Shown here in pieces: positions 9,353-18,813 of a DNA stretch of 64,000 nucleotides. The notes beneath the pieces were generated by a model. The model was given only the letters and a program-made list of their open reading frames with translations. It was not told the origin of the DNA and searched no databases. The DNA comes from JAJPJE01 sp963848375 (GTDB lineage Bacteria; Acidobacteriota; Terriglobia; Terriglobales; Acidobacteriaceae): NCBI GenBank assembly GCA_963848375.1, contig CAWKDK010000018.1:887670-951669 (forward strand), in the 5' to 3' direction. Both the position numbers and the translations under genes were made by a program. Position 1 is the first letter of the stretch. Each line of letters starts with the position of its first letter.

Positions 9353-10747
9353 TCAATTCGTTCCGACCTGTGTTACTGCGAGGTAGATCAGCCTGGTCAG
9401 GTTCCCGATCTGGCCCGTTTGCACTCTCTCATCGTTCCCGTGGACTGTTGCGCCTTCGGCTTCTGTCCGTGGCACTGCCAATCCGTATGCTTGCACATCC
9501 TTGGCGCGCAGGAAGGACGAATCGGTAGCGCCTGTCTGCATCACTGGCAATGTGATCGAATCCGGAAAGACCTGCGCCTGCGCTTTCTCCAGAGCTGCAA
9601 ACATCACAGTGTGGATGCTGGAAGGCGGCGCTGCGACCATGTTCAATGCCGTGTCTTCGGCGATGACTTTCACCTGCGGATCGTCAATCAGCTGCGCTAG
9701 TGAGGCGCGAAATTTTCCCAGGTCTTCATCCGGGAGCGCGCGAACGTCAAGCACACCTTCGGCCGTTGGCGGAATCACATTCGATTTAAATCCCGCTTTC
9801 AGGATGGTTGGCACGACTGAAGTTCGGAGCATGGAATAGTAGATTGGCTTTTTCACTCGCAGGATTTCCTGCACTTTGGGATCTTCCACATTCCGGTACC
9901 AGGCTGCTTCCTCGGGCGGGCTGATCTTCGCCAGACCCTCGAAAAAGGCGCGCGTGGTTTCATTGAGCCGGGACGGTGTAGTCCAATTTCCGGCTTTCGC
10001 GACGGCCATAGCGAGATGCGTGACAGCGTTATCGGGGCGGGGAACGGACCCGTGACCGCTGCTGCCTTCCGCACGCAGCGTGATACCGCGAGGCAGCTTT
10101 TCGGTGGTGCTCACGCCCAGATAGTGCAGCTTGCCGTCAGTCAACAACGAAACACCACCTTCGTTCAGCGCAAACTCGCAGTTCAGCTTGTCCCAGTAGC
10201 GTTCGACCAATGTTGCCATTCCGGCCGTCGAGGAAGCCTCTTCGCTGGCTTCGGCCAGAAAGATGACGTCCCTCGTGAGCGGCGCATGCAGGCGATGCAG
10301 CTGCAAGAAGACCTCCAGATTTGCGGCGACCATGGCCTTGTCATCGAGGGCGCCACGGCCATGAAGGACTCCGTCTTTCACTTCACCGCTGAAGGGATCG
10401 GTCGTCCAGTGCGAGCGGTCCACGGGGACGACATCGATGTGCCCCATAATCAGGATTGGCCGTTTGGTTCCGTTCCCGCGCAATCGGGCCACAATGCTGG
10501 CGCGGCCCGGAACCGGCTCGAGGAACTCGGAGTCAATGCCCTCTCTCTTCAGGACGTTCTGGATATAAAGCGCTGCTTGCGACTCGTTGCCCGGAGGGTT
10601 GGACGTGTCCATCCGAACAAGGTCACCCAGGAAACGCACGGCTTCGTCCCGGGCTGCATTGAAGTCGGGACCAGCGGCTTGCGTTTGTGCGAATGTGACA
10701 GAGGTAAGAGCGAGGACTGCGAGTGCCAGAGCCGATTTGCGCTGCAA
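9353..10747 (-). CDS. Secreted M20-family metallopeptidase (ArgE/DapE/CPG2 type)
   Basis: A 464-residue protein with a Sec signal (MQRKSALALAVLALTSVTFA). The catalytic zinc-site motifs are in order: MGHIDVVPVD (first metal His and Asp), HGRGALDDK (bridging Asp), AEASEEASS (general-base Glu and metal Glu), and GSSGHGSVP and TGATDSSF later in the lid and C-terminal parts. The family hydrolyses amide bonds of small peptides or N-acyl amino acids. The signal peptide suggests a periplasmic or external scavenging role. It is divergent from murI, 85 bases away. Confidence 0.9.
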   Translation of the reverse strand: MQRKSALALAVLALTSVTFAQTQAAGPDFNAARDEAVRFLGDLVRMDTSNPPGNESQAALYIQNVLKREGIDSEFLEPVPGRASIVARLRGNGTKRPILIMGHIDVVPVDRSHWTTDPFSGEVKDGVLHGRGALDDKAMVAANLEVFLQLHRLHAPLTRDVIFLAEASEEASSTAGMATLVERYWDKLNCEFALNEGGVSLLTDGKLHYLGVSTTEKLPRGITLRAEGSSGHGSVPRPDNAVTHLAMAVAKAGNWTTPSRLNETTRAFFEGLAKISPPEEAAWYRNVEDPKVQEILRVKKPIYYSMLRTSVVPTILKAGFKSNVIPPTAEGVLDVRALPDEDLGKFRASLAQLIDDPQVKVIAEDTALNMVAAPPSSIHTVMFAALEKAQAQVFPDSITLPVMQTGATDSSFLRAKDVQAYGLAVPRTEAEGATVHGNDERVQTGQIGNLTRLIYLAVTQVGTN

Positions 10748-10832
10748 GCTGCCTCCAGAGTGGAAGCGGAATTATAACGGTAGCTCAGCTCACAGCGATT
10801 CAGCTTGCGGCAGTTTATAGTTGCCGTACGAC

Positions 10833-11640
10833 ATGACCAAGCTTCGACCTTGCATTGGAGTATTCGACTCCGGCTTTGGCGGATTAACCGTCTTGCGCGA
10901 GATGGTGCGCCTGATCCCCAATGCCGACTATCTGTATTTCGGGGACACTGCGCGCCTGCCGTATGGATCGAAGTCGGCAGAGACAGTTTCGCGCTACGCC
11001 GTTGGCGCTGCGCACTTCCTCGAACAGCATGGAGCGGAGTTGCTAGTGATCGCGTGCAATACCGCAAGTGCGCTGGCTCTCGACAGCATTCGTGCTGGCG
11101 CGCATGTGCCGGTGATCGGCGTGGTCGAGCCGGGCGCTGATCGCGGAGCGCAAGCCAGCAAGGGCAAGAAGGTTGTGGTCGTGGCGACCGACGCGACCGT
11201 CAGCAGCCATGCGTATCTGAAGGCGCTGGAATCGCGTGGAATCACGTGCGAAGGAGAAGGCGTGTCCGCTGCTGGTTCCGCTGGTCGAAGAGGGATGGAT
11301 CGATCACAAAGTGACCGAAGAGGTCGCGCGCATTTATCTGGACGAAGCTTTCCGCGACGGATTCCAGGCGGCTGACGTGCTGCTGCTGGGATGCACGCAT
11401 TATCCGCTGATTAAGCCGCTGCTGCAGCGCGTTGCGCCAGCGCACGTCACGATTGTGGACTCGGCCGAATCGACCGCAGGCGTGGTAGCGAAACAACTGG
11501 CGCAGTCTGGCGCGGCCGCGGCCGGAACACCGGGGCTGAAGTTTTTCGCGACCGATTCAGTTGAGAAATTCCGGCGATTGGGCGCACGATTCCTCGGACA
11601 ACCGATTGAGGCTGTCGAGCACGTTCAACTGAGCGAATAA
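10833..11640 (+). CDS. murI: Glutamate racemase, interrupted by one frameshift
   Basis: MurI makes D-glutamate for peptidoglycan. The first frame runs from the ATG at 10833 (a TTG at 10821 is also in frame) with FDSGFGGLTV, YGSKS and the first catalytic Cys in IACNTAS. A +1 shift near 11,245-11,260 moves the reading into a second frame that continues with EKACPLLVPLVEEGW and the second catalytic Cys in LLGCTHYPLI, to the stop at 11640. Joined length is about 268 residues, normal for the family. All catalytic parts are intact, and the enzyme is usually essential, so the single extra base is more likely a consensus error than real loss. Confidence 0.92.
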
Positions 11641-11641
11641 G

Positions 11642-12088
11642 TTAGTGAGCGGCCGGCTCGGAGCCGGGATCGGTGTCGGCTTCCATGGCTTCCGGACCCG
11701 GGTCCTCGGCTTCCATGCTTCCTGACGTGCCCAGGTAGGTGTCCCACTCTTCTTCGGAGAGTTCGACCTGGAACGTGTCGTGAAGCTGCAGCCACGCCTG
11801 GAGCATCTCCAGCCGGTCTTCGAAGACCAAAGGCGGATCGTAGGTATCCACTTCAATGATGGCGCCGCGAATCTTGTGAAGGGCGACGCGCTCCCACAAG
11901 GCAGGGACGTGTCCACGGGCCTGTATGCGGAAGAGGATGGAATTGATGCTGTCGTCGATCATGGCGAAGACCCGACCGTCCGGCGTTGCGAACTGAAACT
12001 CGGGCCACGCCGTAGCAATTTCGCGGAGATATCTGGAGACAATATTGCTGAGTCGCATTGTGTTTCCCGCCTGGGGTCGGGTTTTCAC
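11642..12088 (-). CDS. Hypothetical protein
   Basis: 148 residues (138 if started at the internal ATG at 12058, MRLSNIVSRYLREIA). The N-terminal ~100 residues look like a compact alpha/beta domain (FQFATPDGRVFAMIDDSINS, then IIEVDTYDPPLVFEDRLE). The tail is acidic and low complexity (Glu/Asp/Pro/Gly). I do not recognise the family. It converges tail-to-tail with murI, with one base between the stops. Confidence 0.6.
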   Translation of the reverse strand: MKTRPQAGNTMRLSNIVSRYLREIATAWPEFQFATPDGRVFAMIDDSINSILFRIQARGHVPALWERVALHKIRGAIIEVDTYDPPLVFEDRLEMLQAWLQLHDTFQVELSEEEWDTYLGTSGSMEAEDPGPEAMEADTDPGSEPAAH

Positions 12089-12453
12089 TCAAGTGACGCA
12101 GCGGCTCGGGGGATTCGCCACAGCTGTCGTGCTATTCCTATAGTGCACTTTTCGCTCCACAGCAAGAGCTTTTAATTCAGACGCGTGCTGGCAAAAAACG
12201 TGACAGGAGTGCAAACAAGTGCACACATAGCTCAGGGAAATTCATCTTCGATTGCGATAGCAGCCGATGACGCCTAAGTTACAGAGCCATAGCGAGTTTC
12301 CAAAGGCGGAAATTCGCAGCCTGTTTCTAATAATTTCGCAGTGATCTGAAACGCTTTTCAGGTGGCGTGCACTATCCAACAGATTCGGTTTGACCCTCGT
12401 CCCATTTTGGAATCGGTCGGCCGAAGCCAGCCACAGGATGGGAGTGCATCACA
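12089..12453. other. Intergenic stretch, nothing identified
   Basis: About 365 bases between two divergently read small genes. It is locally A/T-richer than its surroundings and contains a short duplicated AGTGCAC-like word near 12,140 and 12,213. I see no gene, repeat family or terminator. It presumably holds the promoters of the two neighbours. Confidence 0.4.
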
Positions 12454-12873
12454 ATGCCGCTGTCGTTCCTGGTAGCCACTGACCAAGAGATGTTGATCGT
12501 CGACGCCGAAACCACCCCACAAATCCCCGTCAGCGCGGATGCCCTGAAGCCGACGCACGCCTACAACGTATTCGCGTTCCTGCAAAATACGGACCCGCTC
12601 GATCATCGCGACATCGAAGTTACGGCCTGGCACGACACGTTCGGGATCGGCATACGCGAGAAGGCGCTGGCGATCGTTCAGCCGGAGCCGATTACCGTTC
12701 CGGGGCGGCGCGGGGATACTCCCGGAGTCGCTGCCGTCAATTTCTCACTGGTTACGCCGCCTTCGGGGCGCGGCCGCCTGGCGCTGAAGGTGGTGCCCTA
12801 TGGCCCGGCGCTGGTGCAGCCGGTGAAGATCGTGGCGCCGGAGACGCAGTCGTACTGGCGGACGCGTGGCTGA
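12454..12873 (+). CDS. Hypothetical beta-rich protein
   Basis: A 139-residue protein from ATG 12454, with no signal peptide and no TM segment. The pattern suggests a beta-sandwich of the kind found in secreted or appendage proteins (VFAFLQNTDPLDHRDIEVTA, VNFSLVTPPSGRGRLALKV), but I cannot name a family. It stands alone between a gene-free upstream stretch and a repeat-rich downstream one. Confidence 0.55.
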   Translation: MPLSFLVATDQEMLIVDAETTPQIPVSADALKPTHAYNVFAFLQNTDPLDHRDIEVTAWHDTFGIGIREKALAIVQPEPITVPGRRGDTPGVAAVNFSLVTPPSGRGRLALKVVPYGPALVQPVKIVAPETQSYWRTRG

Positions 12874-13195
12874 GCATCCCTCGGAAGCAATGCACGCGGC
12901 GAGGGAGTAGGAAAACAGTTGTTAGTTGTCAGTTGCTAGTTGTCAGACTCCGCCCCTTGCTGCGCACGGACCCGACACCCGGCTCTTCGCGGGCGAGGGC
13001 GCCCGCGCCACTCTTGCACGCCATCGGTTCTGCGCCACACGACACGGGAGGGTACCCCTCCCCCCTCGAATCCTTAACCTGTCGGAAATCAGCAACTTGG
13101 CGCGCGGGTTCTGCCAGTTGCCGCATAACAAAAGACTTACAGGTCAAATTCTTCAAAACAAAGCAGTTGCTGGTTTCTGATTGGTAGAACCAAAT

Positions 13196-13235
13196 CCCCA
13201 GGTTATCGGCCCAGAAGAGGGCCGCGAACCTGGGG
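13196..13235. repeat. Perfect-armed inverted repeat
   Basis: Arms CCCCAGGTT (13196-13204) and AACCTGGGG (13227-13235) with a nested second stem GGCCC/GGGCC (13208-13212, 13219-13223). It would form a long bipartite hairpin in DNA or RNA. There is no T-run, so it is not a standard terminator. Confidence 0.7.
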
Positions 13236-13470
13236 CACCACTGAACTGGTCCTAGTTTTAGAGTAGCAATTTTGAGGGGAGCTACTGGACACTTTCGCGG
13301 AATTTATATTTGGAGCGATTTCATCGGGATACGAGGAATTCTGGGTGGAAGAGGGGCTTGACAAGATTTTTCGAGGCTAAAGCCCGCCGTTCGAGCGCAT
13401 TACGCGGCGCTGAAGCGCCCGCTCTTCCACGGGACGCGTGGCCTCATCGAGTCTCTAAAAACGCAGGAAT

Positions 13471-13509
13471 GCAGATTCCTCGCCGACTAACGTCGGCTCG
13501 TAATGACAA
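13471..13509 (+). repeat. Short dispersed intergenic repeat, copy 1
   Basis: Starts GCAGATTCCTCGCCGACT and ends in GGCTCGTAATGACAA. A near-identical copy lies at 17,805-17,846 and a diverged one at 48,935-48,970. The centre is a small palindrome (CCGACTAACGTCGG). All copies are intergenic. Confidence 0.7.
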
Positions 13510-13551
13510 CGATGAAAGGCGATGAGGATTCCGGATCCGGTTTATCAGTCG

Positions 13552-16052
13552 TCACCGGACGGAGTGCGGGGCAGATACTTGGGGTTCTGCCCCGCTCGAA
13601 CCTTGATACAGCTGAAAGGGCGCCCAGTAGAACGGGCGGCGGTAGATGCCGTCGGAGTGGGCCATTGCGAGTTTGGCCGCGCGTAAAGCGACTGCCGGAT
13701 CCTTTCCCTTGTCGATTCCCGCATAGAGCTGATCCATCAGTTGAGCCGTAGAGGCGTCGTTGACCTCCCAGAGGGCCGCGATGGTGTTGTGCGCGCCGGC
13801 CCGCAGGAAAGCCCAGGAGAGTCCGACCAGGCCTTCGCCGGTATAGGCGCGGCTGCCTGCTCCGTAGCAGGTGGAGATGGTCACCAGGTCGGCGTGCAGC
13901 GGCTTGGTGACGATGTCGCGGGCGTAGAGCTTGTAGGAGTCTCCCTGGGGCGAGAGGATGACGGCCGATTCCAGCGGCGTGGTGCGGCTGGCGGTGCCGT
14001 GGGCTACGAAATGGACATAGGAGAAGCGGCCGGTGTCGCTGGCAAGGTAGGCCTGCGGCGTGGCCTGCGCACCTTCAAGTACCAGACGAGCTTTGGCGGG
14101 GAAGTGCTGCTCGACGCGGTCGATCTCGGTGGCGGCTTGAGGCAGACGGGGATACTCGGGGGAGGCGGACGTGGGGTCGCCGACCAGCAGCAAGTTTCTC
14201 TGCCTGGGCGCGGTCGCGTGCCGGGAGCCTGCGAGCAGCGCCAGGGAACTGGCGTCGCTGAGGACGACGTCGTCGATCCAGTAATGTGGCTTGGGCGTGG
14301 GCGCGATCAGGGTTTCGAAGTTCAGATTATTGAGAGCGCCGTCGGCAATGATGATGACGCGCGCGCCGGGGCGGATGAGCTTCTGTGCGGGCGCAACGAG
14401 CATGTCGTAGAGCTTGCGGCCACTGGCATTGCCGGTCTCGAGCGGATCGCGCGGGACCGAGCAGGGCCTTGCGGTAGTCCTGAATGGCGGCATTGATTTC
14501 GGTATCGGCGGGAAGCTTGAAGAGCGCGACGTTGTTCGGCGTGACTGCCCAGAGATAGGACTGTTCGGGCTTGAGCCAGTATTCGAGGATGACGGCGCCG
14601 GACTGTCGCGAGATTTGTTCCGGAGCCAGCGTTGAGTTGAGCGAAGCGGATTTGAGTCCCAGGCCTTCGGCGAGGGTGCGAGCACGGCTGTGCTCGGCGA
14701 TGCGAAGGGCGTCGTTCGCTCGTCCGTGCTCGACAAGGAAATCGATGTAGCTGTTGTAAAAGAGCAGTGGCCGTGTTGAGAAATGAGAGGCGGTATTCTT
14801 CTTTCCCGACGGCTGCGCGCGCCTGATCGATGGTGGCGAGCGCGGTGCGGAATTCGCGGTCGGCAGCAGCGGTTGCTTCTCAGCCGAATAGGTGTTCGCC
14901 AGACCGACCTGGCCCATCCAACGCAGCCAGATGCATCATCGGTGGACTTCCGAATAAGATCGGTGAACAGAGCCTCTGCCTTTTCGAGATCGCCGCGTCC
15001 TTGGGCGATTGCGGCGCTATTTTGAAGTGAATAAAGCTCGGACTGGACGATCGTGATTGGCACGATTCAGATCTAGAGCTTCATGATTGAATTGCTCGGC
15101 CTCGTCAAGCTGTCTTAAGTCAATCGCCAACATCGCAAGGTTGTTCAGACACATCGGCGATTGCTGTTTTGTCATTGATTTGCCGTGCTACGGCGAGTGA
15201 TCGGTTGAAGTATTGTTTCGCTGCGGGATAGTCCTGTTGGTCGTAGTGAACGAGGCCGAGATTGTTGAGTGCTTCTCTCTCTTGCCGCAGCATATCCGAT
15301 ATCCTCGAAAAGAGAAGCAGACTGTTGAAATAGTTCGGTTGCTCGCTCGAGATCGCCAAGCTTGTAGTAGCACCATCCAAGATTGTTGATTAGTTACGGC
15401 GGTTAATGCAGGATTGTTAACAGTTCGTGGACTTCTCCAGCGCGGCGGTAAACCAGTCGATGGCTTCGTCATAATGTTCTTCTCGCATGTATGCAAGGCC
15501 AAGTCCGCCGAGTGCATTGGCTTCAAAGTAGGTGTCGCCGCTAGCTGTCGCGAGAGACAGGGCCTTGTGGTATTGAACGCGAGCTGCGGTGGGATCATTC
15601 TGGAAGGCAAAGACGGTGCCACGATTCACGGCTATTTCGGAACGCAGGCTCGACGACTTCGTGCTAGCGAGTTCTTCGGCTTTGTCGAGGCACTCTTTGG
15701 ATTCTGCGAACTGCTGCAGATGGTAGTAATCCATTCCCTGGGCGAGATATCGCATAGCTGCAACATCGTCGGACTGCAGGGACGGAACCAGTTCTGGTTG
15801 CAGCACTTGAAGCGAGTCTTGAGAGAGCCCGCGATACATCAGGATCTCTCCCTGTAGAACCCGAAATCGATCTGCCCACGCGAGGTCTTTTCCGTGAAAT
15901 CGCCGGTAACCAGCATCGGCCAGATCTCCGGCTGCACGAAGATTCCCGTGGCGCATGTTTGATCGAATCTGGGAGTACAAGATCTCCGGCGCAGGCTGCT
16001 TGCTGCATGCGCCGGAGAAGAGAAGTACCGTGGAAAGAAAGGCGAGGTTTAT
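13552..16052 (-). pseudogene. TPR-CHAT (caspase-like) putative lipoprotein, broken by several indels
   Basis: The reconstructed protein is about 820 residues. N-terminal part: a lipoprotein signal with lipobox LLFSGAC, near 16,000. Middle: repeated TPR helices (for example MDYYHLQQFAESKECLDKAEE, then ALGGLGLAYMREEHYDEAID, NNLGWCYYKLGDLERATELF and NNLGLVHYDQQDYPAAKQYF). C-terminal ~300 residues: a CHAT protease domain with catalytic His in VHFVAHGTAS and Cys in TISTCYGAGSRAYTGEGLVG, intact down to the stop at 13552. The frame must change about seven times between 14.4 and 15.4 kb, always by one base. No canonical start is visible, so the 5' end is approximate. It is last in an ECF sigma/anti-sigma operon. 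Caspase-like cleavage is inferred from the dyad; substrate unknown. Confidence 0.8.
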
Positions 16053-16910
16053 GTGCCGGACGGCGGGAAGCCGCTTCCGTTGCCGTTGTCCTCCGTCGAC
16101 GACTCATCCCTTTTACTGGCCCGTCCAACTCCACGCGAACCATCTCCAGGCGGGTCGAGTGCCGGTCGATGAAGTAGTCGCCGAGATAGATGGTGCCAAA
16201 GTCGGGCAGCACGATGATATTGCCGAAGACACGTGCTTCTGGATGATCGACTTCGGCCTTGTCTACCAGCGTGCACAGGATATGACCATGTTCGGGAAGC
16301 TTTTTGTTTAAGCGCTCAGCCCATTTATACCGTGTCTGCACGCAATCGGGAACTTTTGCTTTGGGTTTCTCCGGGACCCAATGGAACTTCTGCTGCACGT
16401 GCTTGCGGAAGGGACCCTTCTTATAGGCCTCTCGCAGGCGAGCGTAGTTCGAGAAGTCGTGAAAGAACTTCTTATCGAGAGTTATGTTCACGGGACGGCC
16501 ATCGATCTTCACGCCGGAGATGTCGCTATCGACAGGGATGATCTCGGAGCGATCCTTGTTTTCTTTTCCGAATTCGCCGAGCGTGTGCTTGCAACGGATG
16601 TGAGTGACAACTTTGTCGGCGGTGAATCGGTCGCGAATATTCAAGCCTTCGATGGTCACCTTCATGTCGGTTTCGTGGACATTGCCACCGTTGGCAGGCA
16701 TGCCGGTGATCCGCGTGTAGGCTCGCTTGAAGGAAACGATGTCCTTGTAGCGTAGTCGGTTTGTTCGGCTTCGGCAAGACCGCCGGTGGTTGGAAGAGTC
16801 GCCGTCGCCTGAGTTGGGATGAAGTCCTGGAAGGGCTTCGTGATCATTCCGCTGATGGCGAAGCCGTGGGCGTGATACAAGAAAGCTCTTGGGGTTTTGA
16901 AGCGCTTCAT
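16049..16910 (-). CDS. Unknown protein of the ECF/CHAT operon, two frameshifts
   Basis: The start is ATG 16910 (MKRFKTPRAFLYHAHGFAIS). After about 50 residues the coherent frame switches near 16,755, runs through VSFKRAYTRITGMPANGG, HETDMKVTIEGLNIRDRF, HTLGEFGKENKDRSEIIPVD and IIVLPDFGTIYLGDYFIDRH, and switches again near 16,110 to finish NGNGSGFPPSGT at 16049. About 287 residues, with no signal peptide or TM helix. The pattern is alternating beta strands and I cannot name a family. Its place between the anti-sigma gene and the TPR-CHAT gene, with only a few bases to the latter, suggests a partner or target of the CHAT protein; that is inference. Confidence 0.65.
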
Positions 16911-16927
16911 TTGTGATCACCTGTTTT

Positions 16928-17062
16928 TCATGCTGTGTCGCCCCTTCCGGGGCTAGCTATAAAACTGTGCCGTCCGCTAAAGCGGACTCGCGCTTGATTC
17001 ACCGTGCATTCCCGGCACTTACGTGCCGGGCTATCCTGTGCCACCGCTGCGCGGTTTCTTCT
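16928..17062. repeat. Block of palindromic repeats inside the ECF/CHAT operon
   Basis: Consecutive short palindromes separated by fixed linkers: CGCCCCTTCCGGGGC, GTCCGCTAAAGCGGAC, CCCGGCACTTACGTGCCGGG and a final CCGCTGCGCGG. The same arrangement, with different stem sequences, occurs at 28,930-29,018. It lies between the unknown operon gene and the anti-sigma gene and could form a string of RNA hairpins in the transcript. Confidence 0.65.
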
Positions 17063-17064
17063 AC

Positions 17065-17785
17065 TTACTGAACGGAGAAGGAATAACGTGCGATTTCTGT
17101 GCCAACATTGGCAGCCGAGGTCGGCTGCCCCACGTGAGTCTCGCTAGCAGACGATGTCGCCTGTGCCACACCACGAACGACCAGCACATAGTTGCCTGGC
17201 GTAAGCGTGTTGGCGGGCAGAAGGATTTGTACCGGATCCTTCGCTTGTTCGCGAGACACTGGCACGGCAAACTTGCGGCCACCGGAATCCGTTTCTACGG
17301 CGGCACTATAGTATGCGAAGGAATCGCTAGCGGGAATATCTATGTAGAAGCTGGATGGCTTGCCGGCCGGAACCATGGGCTGCGATTCCATCGCACCACG
17401 AGATCCCGCGGTGCGTGAGGTTGAAAGACGTGAGCGCCTGCGGAGTAGTGGCAGCGGCCATTTCGGTCTTCAGATGCGGAATGGTGACCAGGTTCTGATA
17501 GCCGACGACGGCGAGTATTGCGGCAGCGGCGGCCAATCCCCAAGCGGGCTGAAACCATCCCCACCAGGCTTTCTGGCGGGCTGGTTGTAATTGACGGGCC
17601 GGAACCGGAGATTCGCGCAGGACTGAGCGAGCGTTATCGATGAGGACCGCGGCGGCTTTGACGTCGTGGGCGCATTCCGTACATGCAAAGAAGTGCTCTT
17701 CGAAGGCCTCCCGCTGGTCGGTTGGAAGGTCGCCCAGCAGGTATTTCTCGGTTGCCCTGAGTTGTACGGCCTCGGAATGGTCCAT
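17065..17785 (-). CDS. Zinc-finger (zf-HC2) anti-sigma factor, one frameshift
   Basis: The start is ATG 17785 (MDHSEAVQLRATEKYLLGDL). Residues 25-40 carry the HxxxCxxC zinc-finger signature of anti-sigma factors (EEHFFACTECAHD). A TM helix follows at about residues 85-105 (GLAAAAAILAVVGYQNLV). A one-base shift near 17,395 leads into the extracytoplasmic part (PSSFYIDIPASDSFAYYSAA, then the end RYSFSVQ). The joined protein is about 239 residues. It should hold the neighbouring ECF sigma factor at the membrane and release it on an envelope signal. It lies directly downstream of the sigma gene. Confidence 0.85.
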
Positions 17786-17804
17786 CGTTAAGTCGCCTTT
17801 AAAA

Positions 17805-17846
17805 CTGCAGATTCCTCGCCGACTAAAGTCGGCTCGTAATGACAAA
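17805..17846 (-). repeat. Short dispersed intergenic repeat, copy 2
   Basis: Same element as at 13,471 with one change in the central palindrome (CCGACTAAAGTCGG). It sits in the spacer between the sigma-factor and anti-sigma genes, only 20 bases upstream of the anti-sigma start. Confidence 0.7.
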
Positions 17847-17959
17847 AAGTTAGCTCTTCACCAATCGGTCTCGGATGTCGCCGTCCTCCCCAGAAGCAGT
17901 CGCCACCCGAGACCAACTGTGTACTTCATCCGGATAGTGCTGGAAGAGGGTAGAACGTT

Positions 17960-18550
17960 TCATCCCATTTTCTGTTTTTTGGCGATTTCCGCCATCATGC
18001 TCTCGTATAAGGACTTAAAGTTCTTCTTGGCGCGATGGAGGAGCACGCGCAGGTAGTCTCGTTCGATCCCCAAGCGACGGCAAAGCTGGTCGCGGTCGCC
18101 AATTTCATCTTCAAGAAAGACTTGGCGCAAGACCTCGCGGTCACGTTCGGAAAGCTGGTCGAGGACTCGCTGTACGTGCTTCTTGGCCTCGGCGGAAACG
18201 AGGGCACTGTCGAGATCGGCGCGGCGATCGGGCGGGTCGATGAAGCTGCCGTCGAGCTGATCGTGCCGGGAGTTCGAGCGGAAGAACTCGCGCATCACGT
18301 TGTTGCAAACCGAATTCACGAAGGGACCGAGGCGATCGGGCTTTTCCAGGCCGCCATTCTTGCGAAGGGTGACGAGGACGCGCGCGAAGGTCTCCTGCTG
18401 AATTTCCTTGATGGTATCGCTGGGAAGCAGACGCGAACGCAGCTTGATCAGAATGAGATCGCTGAAATAGGAGACAAAGTGGCGTTCCGTCTCAGGATCG
18501 CCAGTCCTAAGGCGTTGATAGTATGCGTTGTCGAATGCATAGAACTCCAC
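17960..18550 (-). CDS. ECF-type RNA polymerase sigma factor
   Basis: I prefer the GTG at 18550 (196 residues, EFYAFDNAYYQRLRTGDPE), preceded by an AGAGG ribosome site. A TTG/ATG-type start at 18616 would add 22 untypical residues. Region 2 is visible (HFVSYFSDLILIKLRSRL, then IQQETFARVLVTLRKNGGLE and FVNSVCNNVMREFFR). Region 4 follows with LDQLSERDREVLRQVFLED and the recognition helix area RRLGIERDYLRVLLHRAKK. It should direct RNA polymerase to its own operon and perhaps others. It is the first gene of a leftward operon with an anti-sigma factor, an unknown protein and a TPR-CHAT protein. Confidence 0.88.
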   Translation of the reverse strand: MEFYAFDNAYYQRLRTGDPETERHFVSYFSDLILIKLRSRLLPSDTIKEIQQETFARVLVTLRKNGGLEKPDRLGPFVNSVCNNVMREFFRSNSRHDQLDGSFIDPPDRRADLDSALVSAEAKKHVQRVLDQLSERDREVLRQVFLEDEIGDRDQLCRRLGIERDYLRVLLHRAKKNFKSLYESMMAEIAKKQKMG

Positions 18551-18813
18551 GTCTGCCTCTGGGGAAAGCCAGTATAGCCAGCGCACCGTACAGAGTGCAA
18601 TGAAGTGATAGTACATTGATTACGGTTCGGACCGAAGCGGGAGGAAATCGACAGACGGTGGCGGACTTTCGATAGAATCGCTGGCCGGATGACTTGTTCG
18701 GCGGAAACACTTTTCGTGACTTTCTAAACGCACGGCGTAACACTTCTTAACTTCCGAGTGCAGCTGGGGAGCATTTATCGTGCTGGGTGGAAGGCTGGAG
18801 CGAAGAAGGAATC

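Larger units (their letters stand above)
12874..13551. repeat. Gene-free block of mixed palindromic intergenic repeats
   Basis: About 680 bases without a credible gene. It contains, in order: short tandem words of the TTAGTTGTCAGTTGCTAG type (12,917-12,946); a long inverted repeat at 13,196-13,235; a GC-rich imperfect palindrome around 13,400-13,435 (GGCGCTGAAGCGCC); and at 13,471-13,509 a copy of a short repeat that recurs at 17,805 and 48,935. Open frames here are low-complexity shadows. Confidence 0.6.

Noticed and set aside
14327..14917. Separate 196-codon gene inside the CHAT region
   Set aside because: It is the middle portion of the TPR-CHAT protein in a shifted frame (VEHGRANDALRIAEHSRART, ALFKLPADTEINAAIQDYRK), continuous with the intact CHAT domain downstream.
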